In this document: positions 8,092 through 18,200 of the stretch, piece by piece | How positions within the stretch are numbered: the first letter of the stretch is position 1 | How the letters are laid out: every line of letters starts with the position of its first letter | Origin: Streptomyces sp. NBC_01454 | GTDB taxonomy: Bacteria; Actinomycetota; Actinomycetes; Streptomycetales; Streptomycetaceae | Direction: 5' to 3' | Length of the DNA: 64,000 bases | Assembly (NCBI RefSeq): GCF_036227565.1 | Contig: NZ_CP109460.1 | Location: 7,874,001-7,938,000 of the forward strand | The notes under the pieces: generated by a model | What the model saw: only the letters and a program-made list of their open reading frames with translations | The model's database searches: none | Told to the model about the DNA's origin: nothing | Position numbers and translations under genes: made by a program

Positions 8092-9579
8092 ATGGGCGCT
8101 GCCGAACCGGGGAGGACACCGGGCGCGTGCCGCACCCGAGCGGGAACCACGGCCGACAGCCCCTTGTGGCCGGCGGCCGTGGCCGTGGCGTTCACCGTGG
8201 CCCAACTCGTCTTCGTCGCACCCGGGTTCCACCTGGGCTGGGACGAGACGGTCTACGTCAGTCAGGTCTCGCCGCACCTCCCGTCCGCCTTCTTCAGCGC
8301 GCCCCGCGCCCGGGGCATATCGGCGCTGGTCGCGCCACTTGCCCTGCTGACGACGTCCACCCTGGCGCTCCGCATCTACCTGGCGGTGCTCTCGGGTGGC
8401 GCGCTCTTCCTCGCCCTGTGGGTGTGGCGGCGGGTGCGTCCGGTGCCGGTGCTCGCGCTGGCCGGTGTGTTCTTCGCCGGGCTGTGGGTCACGCAGCTCT
8501 ACGGCCCGCAGGCGATGCCCAACCTGTGGGTCGCCCTCGGCGGGCTCACGGCGGTCGGCTGCTTCCTGCGGGCGACCCGGGACCGCGCCGACCGCATGGC
8601 GCTCCCCGGACTGGGCTGCGCCCTGGCGGCCATCGCACTCTTCCGTCCCTCGGACGCCGTCTGGCTCACCCTGCCGATGGCCGCCGCGGCCGTCCTCGTC
8701 CCCCACTGGCGGCGGCCCGCCCTGCTCACGGTCATCGTCCTGGGCCTCGCCCTCGGCGGCGCACCCTGGGCCATCGAGGCATACACGTCGTACGGGGGCA
8801 TCGCGGCCCGGTTGCACCGCTCCAGCGCCATAGAGGGCGGCATCACCTGGCATATCGCGGTCGGCGACGTCCTGCGCACGATGGACGGCGGCACGATGCT
8901 GTGCCGGCCGTGCACCCGGACCTGGCGGCACCCGGCCGCGTCGGTGTGGTGGTTCGCGCTGCCGCTCGCCGTTGCCGGCGGTGTGTTCGCCGCCGCCCGC
9001 GCCAGCCGGCTCGCCACTGCCCTCCTGCCCGCCCTGTGCGCCCTCTCCGTTGCGGCGCCCTATCTGTTCCTCATCGACTACGCGGCGCCCCGCTTCCTGC
9101 TCCCCGCCTACGCTCTGGCGGCCGTCCCCGTCGCCGACGGCGCCCGCTCCCTGAGGACTTCGGTTCGCCCCGCACTACGGCCCGCCGCCACCGCCCTCGT
9201 GGTCGCGCTGATCGCGGGCCAAACGGTGAGCCAGCACGTCATCCTCACCCACGCCGCCCGCGTCTCCTCCGCAGGCAACGGCGACTACGCACGCATCGCC
9301 GCCGATCTCCGCGCCCTCGGGGTGCGCCCGCCTTGTCTGATCACCGGGCGCATTGCGACCCCGGTTGGCTACGAGGCCCGCTGCGCCTCCGGTCAGACCT
9401 CCGGCCACAACCGCAACACCACCCGCGCCGCGATCCTCACGACCGCCCGGAGCGCACCCGTCGCCGTCCTCGTCCGCCCTCACCACCGGCCGCCCGCATA
9501 CGCCCGCACCTGGACGCCCCACCCGCTGCCCGGCCTGCGCCGCCACCACGGCTACCGCGTCTACCTGTCGCCCCGCTGA
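8092..9579 (+). CDS. GT-C fold membrane glycosyltransferase (GT39/ArnT-like)
   Basis: 495-aa polytopic membrane protein with about ten hydrophobic segments. The first extracytoplasmic loop contains FHLGWDETVYVSQ; an Asp-Glu pair in this loop is the usual metal/acceptor motif of GT-C glycosyltransferases that use lipid-phosphate sugars. The C-terminal 120 residues are soluble and Arg-rich. It starts only 8 bp after the PAP2-like gene, so probably belongs to the same operon; a polyprenyl-phosphate-sugar user beside a phosphatase would make sense for surface polymer work, but this is inference. The ATG at 8092 is the first available start. Confidence 0.75.
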   Translation: MGAAEPGRTPGACRTRAGTTADSPLWPAAVAVAFTVAQLVFVAPGFHLGWDETVYVSQVSPHLPSAFFSAPRARGISALVAPLALLTTSTLALRIYLAVLSGGALFLALWVWRRVRPVPVLALAGVFFAGLWVTQLYGPQAMPNLWVALGGLTAVGCFLRATRDRADRMALPGLGCALAAIALFRPSDAVWLTLPMAAAAVLVPHWRRPALLTVIVLGLALGGAPWAIEAYTSYGGIAARLHRSSAIEGGITWHIAVGDVLRTMDGGTMLCRPCTRTWRHPAASVWWFALPLAVAGGVFAAARASRLATALLPALCALSVAAPYLFLIDYAAPRFLLPAYALAAVPVADGARSLRTSVRPALRPAATALVVALIAGQTVSQHVILTHAARVSSAGNGDYARIAADLRALGVRPPCLITGRIATPVGYEARCASGQTSGHNRNTTRAAILTTARSAPVAVLVRPHHRPPAYARTWTPHPLPGLRRHHGYRVYLSPR

Positions 9580-9664
9580 GTGTCACGCGCTATGGAGTCG
9601 GCCGGGTCCGTCCGGGCACGGGTTGCCCATGGGACGCGGCCGGTCCGCTCCGACCGCACCCGCC

Positions 9665-10879
9665 TCACGAGCCCGGCGATCCCTCGTGGTCGGCCGGCCC
9701 GGCACGCGCCGAGCGCCACCTCAGTGGCACGGCGGCCAGCAGGACGGCCAGGGCGGCGTAACCGACGGCGAGTGTGGCCGCGGCGGCAACCCCGGCGACG
9801 AGCAATGGCCCACCGGCATCGCCGAGTTCACGGCCGAGTTCGGCGGCGCCCATGGTCTGCCCGAGCCGCTCCGGCGGCGTAGCGTCGGCAAGCGCGGCGA
9901 ACGCCAGCGGGGTGACCAGCCCCGTACCCACGCCGATCCCGACCGCGGCCAACAACACCCCGGCCAGACCGGGCAGCATCGCGGCGGCCAGTCCGACCGC
10001 AGTGAGCAGCAGCCCCGCACCGATGCCCCGGTGCGCGCTGATACGCCCGGTGTCCAGCGCACGACCCGCCCGTGGCTGGACGAGCGCGGCGCAGCCCGCC
10101 AGCACGGAGACCACGGCGCCGGTGGCCAACGGCCCCAGCCCGGCGGCCGCGCCGGAGACGGGCAGGAACCCCACCCCGACGGACAGTGCCGCGGTGGCGG
10201 CCGCCAGCGCAGTGGTCGGCCGCAGGAAACCCGGCTCGCTCAGCCGCCGGGCCAGATCCAGCACGGTCTGCCGGGCCCTCGGTAGCGGCGGAACAACGGG
10301 CACCACGAACACGGCCCACACCGCCACCGCCGCGCCGAGTACAGCCATGACGGCGAACAGCAGCGACAGGTCACCCAGCGCGACCACAGCTCCGCCGAGC
10401 AGCGGGCCCGCGGTGTAGCCCAGCCCCTTGCAGAAGCCGTACGAGCCGAACGCGCGGCCGTGCCGGTCCTTCGGGTTCAGCCGTGCGACCAGTGCGCCGG
10501 CGGCCGGCGAGAACGCGGAGGCGGCGGCACCCTGTCCCAGCCGCGCCGCCCACAGTTGGCCACTGTCACCGGCGAGCACGAACGCGGCCGACGCGACGGC
10601 GAAGCCCACCAGACCACCCAGCAGCACCGGACGCGCCCCGATCCGGTCCGCCAGCGTGCCGAACACCGGCTTGAGCAGGACCTCCGCACCGTCGTAAAGA
10701 GCGAGCAGCCCACCGAGTACCAGCAGGGAGGCGTGCCGGCCCTCGGTGTACCGGCCGAGGTTGGCGGCAATGCCATGCGCGCCGAAGGCGGTGGTGAACC
10801 CAGCCGCGTACAGCGGCCACATCCGCCAGCGCGCCGACGCCTCGAAGCCCGGCCCCTTACCCGTCGCTGGAGAAGCCAT
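9665..10879 (-). CDS. MFS transporter
   Basis: 404-aa major facilitator with twelve predicted membrane segments. The A-motif-like loop GTLADRIGARPVLLGG lies between segments 2 and 3. I chose the ATG at 10879 (MASPATGKGPG) because GAGG lies 5 nt upstream; a second ATG at 10897 has no better ribosome site, and the much longer frame to 11476 lacks coding character upstream. It resembles small-molecule effluxers such as multidrug or metabolite exporters, but no substrate can be inferred. It is convergent with the glycosyltransferase operon and lies outside the antibiotic operon. Confidence 0.85.
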   Translation of the reverse strand: MASPATGKGPGFEASARWRMWPLYAAGFTTAFGAHGIAANLGRYTEGRHASLLVLGGLLALYDGAEVLLKPVFGTLADRIGARPVLLGGLVGFAVASAAFVLAGDSGQLWAARLGQGAAASAFSPAAGALVARLNPKDRHGRAFGSYGFCKGLGYTAGPLLGGAVVALGDLSLLFAVMAVLGAAVAVWAVFVVPVVPPLPRARQTVLDLARRLSEPGFLRPTTALAAATAALSVGVGFLPVSGAAAGLGPLATGAVVSVLAGCAALVQPRAGRALDTGRISAHRGIGAGLLLTAVGLAAAMLPGLAGVLLAAVGIGVGTGLVTPLAFAALADATPPERLGQTMGAAELGRELGDAGGPLLVAGVAAAATLAVGYAALAVLLAAVPLRWRSARAGPADHEGSPGS

Positions 10880-11487
10880 GAGGTCCTCATCGTTCATCGT
10901 CAAAACAGCAGTCCGACAGCACGGGCGCGCCGGCATCGGCACCGGCAGCACAACCGCTCCCGACATTGCTCCTCTTCCGCCGGCCCCGCCAGAGCGAATG
11001 TGGCAGTGCGGAGCTTCGCTGATCAGCTCCACCCGCCGATGCCTCCGGATCCGACGGCTTCGCTGCTTGCGGTGCTGGTGCCCCTGCGCGGCAGTTTTAC
11101 CGCGCCCACGTTCGCCACCTTCGCTGCGCTGGTCAGAGCCCTGCTGCCCGAGGGAGTGGCGCTGACCGTGGCGGCGACTTCGGCTGGACAGGGCGAGCGC
11201 CACCGCTGGGGAGTGCCCGATGCCGTCCATGAGCAGACTGCAGTCCGGTGCGCCGGCCCTGTACCGGGAGCCCGTTGCGCTCACCGAGTCGAGCCGGGAC
11301 AGCGACGTCGCAGGTAGGCCCGGATACCGCGGGTGGAAGACTCCTCGTCCGCCACCACCCGCACCGGCCGGGTCCGCGGACGGACTCGGCTTGAAGGAGC
11401 CACCCGCATCCGCTCCATTACAGGCTCGAATTCCGTACCGTCGCTGACGGGTCCGACTGCGATGGGGCCCCTTCAATACTGATCACC
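10880..11487. other. Gene-poor stretch with a transposase relic
   Basis: Apart from the transposase relic at 11039-11145 I see no supportable gene. Long frames on both strands are compositional shadows with Arg/Pro/Ala-rich low-complexity translations. GC and codon pattern are irregular compared with flanking genes, as expected for decayed DNA. Confidence 0.45.
11039..11145 (+). pseudogene. Transposase N-terminal remnant (IS701/IS4-like)
   Basis: From the ATG at 11039 the plus strand reads ASLLAVLVPLRGSFTAPTFATFAALVRAL, which resembles the N-terminus of transposases common in Streptomyces (pattern AVLxPLRRxFTAPTFATFxALV). After about 35 residues the similarity stops; the expected TGRRTV region and catalytic DDE core are absent. 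I see no inverted repeats. It is a short relic, not a mobile element. Confidence 0.55.
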
Positions 11488-11634
11488 ATGCGCCCTGACT
11501 TCGATCCCGCTGCCCTGTCCCGCAACGAGTTCTACAAGCTGCTGACCGCGGTCGTCATGCCGCGGCCCATCGCCTGGGTCTCAACGATCAGCCCCGATGG
11601 TGCTTCGGCGAACCTGGCCCCTGCGAAGTTCTGA
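11488..11634 (+). pseudogene. Truncated flavin-reductase-domain protein (N-terminus only)
   Basis: A 48-codon frame starting at ATG 11488 reads MRPDFDPAALSRNEFYKLLT and continues VVMPRPIAWVSTISPDGASANLAP before stopping at 11632-11634. This is the N-terminal beta-strand region of the flavin reductase-like (DIM6/NTAB, FMN-binding split barrel) family, in which RPIAxVSTxxxDGxxNLAP is conserved. Normal members are about 160-220 residues; the remaining barrel is not found downstream. It is a truncated relic. Confidence 0.65.
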
Positions 11635-12245
11635 GGAAAGCGGTATCAGGGGTTGGGACGTTAACGCAGGTCAACGTGCCTCGGCAATGCTCGACGACTG
11701 GTTCCTCGAAGTGGCCACCGTGGGCCGGGACAGGGGGCGTCGTTGTCCGGCAGGTGGGGACGGTTCAACGGCGCCGGGCGCCCTTGTGCACAAGGACGGC
11801 CTGCAGGTGTTGGCGTGAGAGCGGGACTGGGTTCGCGTCCGACGCAGTCGTTGAAGCGCGCTCCGCGTTGCACCACGAGCACCGCGCTACGTGGTGATCG
11901 AGGCGATCAACGAGGGGGAGGCGCTGACTGGCAAGCCGATCAGCATCCCCGCGGACTTCCAGGAAATCCAGCTGGGTGTCTATCAGCACCTGTGCGAGGA
12001 CAACTGCGAGCCGTGCTTCGACGGAGGCGCCAGCTACCCGTCGTCACCATTCTGGGCCCTTGCCCAGCGCGATCACACGTGGCGGACCTTATGCCAGTCG
12101 GCGTTGTGTCGCATCCGAAGTGGCCTGCGGCCGCAGCCCGATGGCTGGGAGGCGGATGTGGCCGGCGGGCGGGTTCTCGCCCGCCGGGCCGCGCTTTAGA
12201 CTGCGACCGCTCCGAAATCTGGCGATCTTTTGGAGGGTGTGCAGG
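11635..12245. other. Gene-poor stretch; one unrecognised frame at 11891-12199
   Basis: A plus-strand frame from GTG 11891 (102 codons) begins with natural-looking sequence (IEAINEGEALTGKPISIPAD, then FQEIQLGVYQHLCEDNCEPCF) before turning into Arg-rich non-coding character. The first 45 residues could be a relic of a small hypothetical protein; I do not recognise a family. No ribosome site precedes it. The last 60 bp hold the leader of the cyclophilin gene. Confidence 0.35.
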
Positions 12246-12971
12246 ATGAGCCGAACTCTCATGACCGCATTGGCGGCAGCAGCGTTGGTCGTGTCCGGGG
12301 GCGGCACCACCGCCTCCGCTTCCGGTGTCCCGCCGCGAACCACGCACGGTCCTTGCCAGTATGCCCAGACCCCGGACGAGCCGGCGGCGCGGCGGGTTCC
12401 CCTGCCGCCCGATCCGCGGCACACCCCCAGTCACGGCACGGTCGGTATGGCTGTCCGGACCAGCCAAGGCCCGCTCCCGCTGCGTCTGGACCGGGCGAAG
12501 GCGCCGTGCACGGTCCAGAGCTTCGTACACCTGGCGCGGCACCGGTTCTACGACCGTACGGTGTGCCATCGGCTGACGGCGTATCCGACGCTGAAGGTCC
12601 TGCAGTGTGGCGACCCGACCAGTACTGGCGAGGGTGGGCCGGGGTACAAGTACAAGGACGAGCTGCCGGTGGACCTGCCGCCGGCACCGAGCGATCCGAC
12701 CGGCGTCCGTCGCCTTTACGGGCGCGGCTTGCTGGCGATGGCCAACGCCGGTCCGAACACGAACGGTTCGCAATTCTTCGTCGTCTACGGAGACTCCGCG
12801 CTGCGACCGAACTACACGGTGTTCGGCACGGTCGGTGCCGCCGGCCTGAAGTCTCTCGACAAGATCGCCGCTGGCGGTATCGAACCAACTGCGCAGGACC
12901 CGGCGCCTGTCGACGGCACGCCCGTGCTGCGGACCGAGCTGCTCAGCGTCCGGCCGTCCTGCATGCACTGA
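12246..12971 (+). CDS. Secreted cyclophilin-type peptidyl-prolyl isomerase
   Basis: 241-aa protein with an N-terminal signal peptide (MSRTLMTALAAAALVVSGGG then ASAS). The mature part is a cyclophilin: VRTSQGPLPLRLDRAKAPCTVQSFVHLA, FYDRTVCHRL, GYKYKDELP, GLLAMANAGPNTNGSQFFVVYGD and YTVFGTV. The catalytic Arg region is altered: the usual FHRV is CHRL, as seen in this actinobacterial extracytoplasmic subgroup. Cys residues (CQY, APC, VCH, LQC, PSC) suggest disulfides outside the cell. Start chosen for TTTTGGAGGG upstream. It stands alone among decayed DNA and is unlikely to belong to the antibiotic cluster. Confidence 0.9.
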   Translation: MSRTLMTALAAAALVVSGGGTTASASGVPPRTTHGPCQYAQTPDEPAARRVPLPPDPRHTPSHGTVGMAVRTSQGPLPLRLDRAKAPCTVQSFVHLARHRFYDRTVCHRLTAYPTLKVLQCGDPTSTGEGGPGYKYKDELPVDLPPAPSDPTGVRRLYGRGLLAMANAGPNTNGSQFFVVYGDSALRPNYTVFGTVGAAGLKSLDKIAAGGIEPTAQDPAPVDGTPVLRTELLSVRPSCMH

Positions 12972-14421
12972 CGAATTGTGGCGCGGTCAGCGCGGTTCAG
13001 CTACGCGATAAAGGGGCTGAGGGACCCGGACGGCACGCCCGGTGCACAGGGAATGACCCCGGTCCGTATGGGCCGGGCCACAGGACCAAGCGGTCGACCG
13101 GGACGCTCCGGCCGCGGGCTGCGAGGAGAAGTCCCAGAGCGGTCCGCTGCCGTCGCCGTCCGATGGCCAGTAGAAGGTCGGACAGGACGCCCCAGTCGCC
13201 GACCGCGGCGCGGAAGACCCCTTCGAGGTCCTTGAAGCGGGCTGCTTCCGCCGTCATCTGGATGAGCGGCGTCAGCGAGCGGGCAATGTTCTGCCCTGCC
13301 TGTTGGCGTTGGCCGAGGTCCGGGTCGCGAGCTGGACGATCGAAGCGCGGATGTCGTTGAACGGATCGGCATGCCGGAGCGGTTGCGTCCGGCCGCCTGG
13401 GTCAGGGCGTTGCAGTTCCCGCCGAACGGCAGGCCGGTGGTGGGGGCGTCGAGCGCGCCACGGTGGACCGCCGCGGGCAGTCGTGTGCGCGGCCGGGCGT
13501 CGGCAGCCTTGGATCACGGCCTCGGATTTCGGCATGGAGGGCGGAGATCCCATTTCCGGCGGTTCTTGAGACGGAAGCCCTGGCTGACGCGGTCGGTCCA
13601 CTCGCGACCCAGGTCCGGAGCGGATATTTCGGATTCACGGCCTGGTACTCGAAGTCGGGCGAGACGTGGTCCCGGAAGACGGTGCTGTGCTGCTTGCCGT
13701 GCGTCGATCGGTCGGGTGCCCCGGTCGCCACTGGTCGTCCATGCGGTTGGTGTGTCCACGAATACCTTGACGAAAACACTCTGTGGGTGGCGCTTGCAAT
13801 GGATGCGAAGCGGCTGAATTCCTTCTGGCCGGCCGTCGTCTAGCGCGAACAGGACCGCATGGCGGCGCCGGCGGAGGTCCCGGCCGACCCGCTGCGGGCC
13901 GCGGGTGGATCGGGGAGCTCGGCACCTGATTCCGGCGAAACGACAGGCTCACGACCGGGGGCGGGATCCACCGCCCGCTGTGGCCCCCGTTTCCGCCACT
14001 CTGCGGGCCCCGGCCGGTGCCTCTGTCGCGTCAGAGGATCCGGAGTCGACGATTGCCGTCAGGAAACTGTCTCGTGTGGTGACTGTCACGCGGCAAATCG
14101 GGATATTCGGGAAGTTCTCCCCGGGGGGTCCGGCCGGCCTCCAAGGCGGGTCCCCGCCTACTCGAGGGGGTGTGTGCCCATGAAACTTCCTGGATGTGGG
14201 GCCAGGGGGTGATGCGGGTTGGCGGAAACTACTTCCCTCGTGTCCGAAATCCATTGGCGTGATTCCCTTGCGGTCCGGAGTTTTCCCGGTCGAACGGCGG
14301 GCGGTCCATGATCGATTTCTTGTGGACAGTGTCGATTGGCGACCCTAGGATCTGGCCTGGTCTGGCCGGAGATGGTCGAGAAAATAAATCGATGAGACTT
14401 TGACTTTCGGGGGATATTGAT
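12972..14421. other. 1.45-kb gene-poor border region before the antibiotic operon
   Basis: No complete gene is supportable. Frames on both strands are short, differ in phase and lack ribosome sites. A minus-strand segment at 13072-13167 looks like a regulator relic (separate entry). The last 230 bp (about 14190-14421) become less GC-rich, with GATATTG and AAATAAATCGATG stretches, and carry the ribosome site GGGGGA just before the ATG at 14422; the operon promoter must lie here. A TTGTGG at 14320 and TAGGAT at 14346 are candidate -35/-10 boxes, but the 20-bp spacing is poor. Confidence 0.45.
13072..13167 (-). pseudogene. Possible SARP/BTAD-regulator relic
   Basis: A minus-strand frame reads IGRRRQRTALGLLLAARGRS then VPVDRLVLWPGP. 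The pattern GRRQRxxLxLLLxxxGxxVxVDRLVxxxWPG is typical of the N-terminal winged helix of Streptomyces antibiotic regulatory proteins. Nothing beyond about 32 residues matches, and the frame ends soon after. The call rests on one short motif, so it is tentative; chance similarity in GC-rich DNA is possible. Confidence 0.3.
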
Positions 14422-15276
14422 ATGCCCAGCCCCACCGTGTGGAATATCGTTTCGGACGCAGGATCCGACGCCGACACCGATATCGTGCTCGCGGCCGATT
14501 TCCCGGTGACGGGGAGGAACGAGGGTGGATTCGCCGATCTGGCGCCCGGTCTGAAGCTGGACTGCGATCTGTGGCAGACCGTCGCCCCGGTCCGCGACCC
14601 CGAGACCGAGGCCCTGGACGACAGCTACCTGGAGCCCTGGCTCTCCGAGGTGGCCGCATCCGGTCGCACGGTCCGCGCCGTGCTCGGCTACTGTGCGGGC
14701 TCCGTCTTCGCCGGCGTGCTCGCTGAGAAGATCGGCGCAAGGCAGCCGACCGCCCCCCGTGTGGTGCTGTTCGACCCCGAACTGGTCGATGTGCCCACCG
14801 TCCACCTCCAGTTCGGCCGGGTCATCGGCAACATGACCACCGTTCTGGCCTCGGAGGAGATAGCCGAGCTGTCCGGCGCCGCCGAGCGGCTCGCCGCGCA
14901 GCCCGACATCACCCCGGCCGCCTTCGCCGCCGGCCTGTACGCGGCCTTCCGCCCGATCGGCACCTCGGCGCTGCGGCGGGCCGGACTCGACGAGGACTAC
15001 GCCGGCGAACTGGTCCAGCTGGTCGGCTCGTTCATGTCCTACCTCGCCACCGCCGCCGGTCTCGACCCGCGCCCCGGCTGGAAGGGGGCCACGGTCGTCA
15101 CCTCCGCCAGTGCGACCAGCGGACTGAACCGGATGCGCACCACACCCGGCGTCGCCCCCATCGAGGTCGCGGACGAGCGGCGCTTCGAGGTCGAGCACCG
15201 GGACCTGCTGCGCACCCCCGCCATCGCCGAAGCCGTGGGCGGAGTCCTGGCAAGCCGCCCCGGGGAGCGCACGTGA
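14422..15276 (+). CDS. Cys-nucleophile alpha/beta-hydrolase, probable Dieckmann cyclase (KirHI/NcmC-like)
   Basis: 284-aa alpha/beta-hydrolase of thioesterase type. The nucleophile elbow is GYCAGS with Cys91 in place of the usual Ser; Asp118 (LFDPELVD) and His259 (EVEHRDLL) are placed to complete a Cys-Asp-His triad. That triad is the published hallmark of Dieckmann cyclases of the NcmC family, which release tetramic acid and pyridone products and include the kirromycin enzyme KirHI. Inferred role: cyclising release of the chain from the last PCP. First gene of the plus-strand operon, with ribosome site GGGGGA and a GTGA overlap into the NRPS gene. A type II proofreading thioesterase is the alternative, but Cys91 argues against it. 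Confidence 0.78.
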   Translation: MPSPTVWNIVSDAGSDADTDIVLAADFPVTGRNEGGFADLAPGLKLDCDLWQTVAPVRDPETEALDDSYLEPWLSEVAASGRTVRAVLGYCAGSVFAGVLAEKIGARQPTAPRVVLFDPELVDVPTVHLQFGRVIGNMTTVLASEEIAELSGAAERLAAQPDITPAAFAAGLYAAFRPIGTSALRRAGLDEDYAGELVQLVGSFMSYLATAAGLDPRPGWKGATVVTSASATSGLNRMRTTPGVAPIEVADERRFEVEHRDLLRTPAIAEAVGGVLASRPGERT

Positions 15277-18200
15277 GCGCCGAAGCCACGGCCGGCCCAA
15301 CGGCCGGCGAGGCGCAGGACGGCTCCGGCCGCGCGGCCGGTCGCGTACCGGCGAGCCGCAAGGAGACCACCCTCTGGCTCCTCGACGAGCTGGTCCCCGG
15401 CAGCGGCGCCAACAACCTGTCGCTGGCCCTGCGCGTGCGGGGCCGCCTCGACGCCGCCGCCACCGTGCACGCCCTGCGGCTCCTGACGGAGCGCTTCGAG
15501 GTGCTGCGCACGGTCTACCAGCGTGACGGCGCCGAGCTGACCAGGGCCGTCGTGCCGTCCCTGGCCGTCGGGCTGGAGGAGGCGGAGCACCGCGGCGGCG
15601 CGGAGGACGAACCGGCCGTCCTGACGGCCTTCGTGGCCCGCCCGTTCACCCCGGACGGCAGCCCCCTCGTACGCGCCCTGCTGCTGCACGGGCCGGACGC
15701 CGACGTGCTGTGCCTGGCCCTCCACCACGCCGTGTCGGACGTACAGTCGACGGCCATCCTGCGCGCCGAGTTCGTCGCCCTCTACGAGGCGGTCCTGGAG
15801 GGCGGCCACCCCGCCCCCGCCGAGGTGCCCGCCCTGCACGAGCCCGCACCGTCCCCCGAGAGCCTCGGCTACTGGCAGCAGCGCATGGCCGGCTTCCGCT
15901 CCTCGGGCCTGGAACTCCTCTGCGAGCAGCGCGACCAGCCCGTCACCACCCTCCAGGGCGACGAGGTCACCCACGTACTGTCGGCCGAGGCCCACGCGGT
16001 CGTACGCCGCCTCCAGCGCGAGCTGCGGGCGCCGGAGTCCGTCGTCCTCCTCACCGCCTACGCGGTCCTCCTCGCCGCGCACGGCGCCGGGCCCGACCTC
16101 ACCATCGGCTCGCCGGTCAACACCCGCCCCCGCAAGGCGGTGGACGCGGTCGGCTACCACAGTAACCTCGTCGTCCTGCGCCTGCTGCTGGACCGTGACG
16201 CCACCTTCCGGGACCTCACGGCCCGGACCCGGCGGACGTTCATGGAGGCGATGGCGCACAAGGACGTACCGACCGACGACGTGCTCGACATGGTCGAACG
16301 CGACGGCTCCGGCTGGCGCAACGCGCTGTTCAAGCACGTCTTCAACTACGTCCCCTTCGCCGAGGATCAGCGCACCTTCACCCTCGCCGGCGCCGAGGCC
16401 GAACTCCTCGTCGTCGAGAACGGCTTCAGCCAGTTCGACCTCGAGTTCTTCGTCTCGGCCAACCAGGAGACCGCCACCGTCCGCGCCGCGTTCTACACCG
16501 GGGTGCTGGACCGGTCGGACGTCGAACTGATGGTCCAGCGCTACGACGCCCTGCTGGTCGCGCTGGGTACCGGGGCGGACACCCCGATCGCCTCCCTGCC
16601 GTCCTGGTCGGCCCGCGACCACGAGGTCATCGACGCCGCCAACGCCACGGACCGCGCGATCGGCCTGCCGTCGGTGCTCACCGGCTTCGCCCGCCGCGCC
16701 GCCGCCGACCCCTCGGCCGTGGCCGTACGGGAGGGCGACCGCACGGCCACGTACGGCGGCCTGTGGTCCGCCGCCGTCGACACGGCCGCCCGGCTGGCCG
16801 AGGCCGGCGTACGCCCCGGCGACGTCGTCGCGCTCCTCCTGCCGCGTGGCGCAGCCCTGGCCGCCTCGGTGTTCGGCACCTGGCTCGCGGGCGCGGCCTA
16901 CCTGCCGCTCGACCCGAACCACCCCGTGGAGCGGCTGACCTACCAGCTCGACGACACGCGCGCCCGCGTCGTCATCGTCGGCGCCGGCATCACCGCCCCG
17001 GAGGGCCACGCCGCCGTCCCCGCCACCGACTGGGAGCAGGTGCCCCAGGTGCCGGTGGACGAGGCGGCGGTGAACGCCGACCCCGACGCCCTCGCGTACG
17101 TGATCCACACCTCCGGCTCGACCGGCAAGCCCAAGGGCATCCCGATCCGGCACGGCAGCCTCGTCAACCACATCGTCGACTACGCCGAACGCTTCGGCGT
17201 GGCCGGCTCCACGCGCCCCACCGGCTGGCTCAGCACCTACAGCTTCGACACCTCCTCGCTCGAACTGATGATGCCGCTGCTCCACGGCGGCCACACGGTG
17301 GTGCTCCCGGACGAGGCGCGCACGGACGGCACCCTGCTGGCGGCCGCCGTCACCGGCCACGACATCGGCCTGCTGCAGGCGACCCCCACGACGTGGCGGC
17401 TCGTCGCCCACCAGATCGCGGACGTGACGGCCGGACGCGTCCTGCTGACCGGTGGCGAACCCCTGCCCGCCGAACTGGCCACCCGGCTGCTCGACGCCGG
17501 CGCCGAACTGTGGAACGTCTACGGCCCCACCGAGAGCACGATCTGGGCGACCGCCGGCCGCGTACCGGCCGGCCACGGCGGAAGGGTCGATGTCGGCTCT
17601 CCCGTCGCCAACACCCGGATCTTCATCGCCGACCCGCACGGCAGGCCGCTCCCGGTCGGCCTCCGCGGAGAGCTGTGCGTCGCGGGCGTCGGCGTCGCCT
17701 CCGGCTACCACGAGCGGCCCGACCTGACCGCGGAACGCTTCGGCGAGAACGCCGAGTACGGGCGCTTCCACCGCTCGGGCGACGTGGCCCGTTGGCGCAC
17801 CGACGGCAGGATCGACCTGTTCGGCCGGATGGACCGGCAGGTCAAACTGCGCGGCAACCGGATCGAACCCGCCGAGATCGAGGCGGTCCTGCTCGCCCAC
17901 CCCGACGTCGAGGCGGCGGCCGTCGTGGTCGTCGGCGATCCCGGGGCGGACGGCTATCTGGCCGCGTTCGTCCGGGTCCCGTGCCGTCCCGAGGCCGTGG
18001 ACGAACTGTGGGACCACGCGCACGGGCAGCTCCCGCGCTCGGTCGTCCCACACCGGTTCATCGCCGTGGACGCCTTCCCCCGTACGGGCAGCGACAAGGT
18101 CGACCACCTGGCCCTCGCCGAACAGGCGGCCCGGCACTCCGGCCCGGCCGTCGGCGGCCACGGCGCAGACTCCGCCGCCGGGGCGCAGGACGACCTGACG

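Noticed and set aside
13001..13843. Several 80-130-codon frames on both strands of the border region
   Set aside because: No ribosome sites, no recognisable domains, and phases change every 200-300 bp; only the short SARP-like trace was kept, at low confidence.
14320..14351. TTGTGG / TAGGAT as the operon promoter
   Set aside because: The 20-bp spacing and weak -10 make it unconvincing; mentioned only as a candidate.
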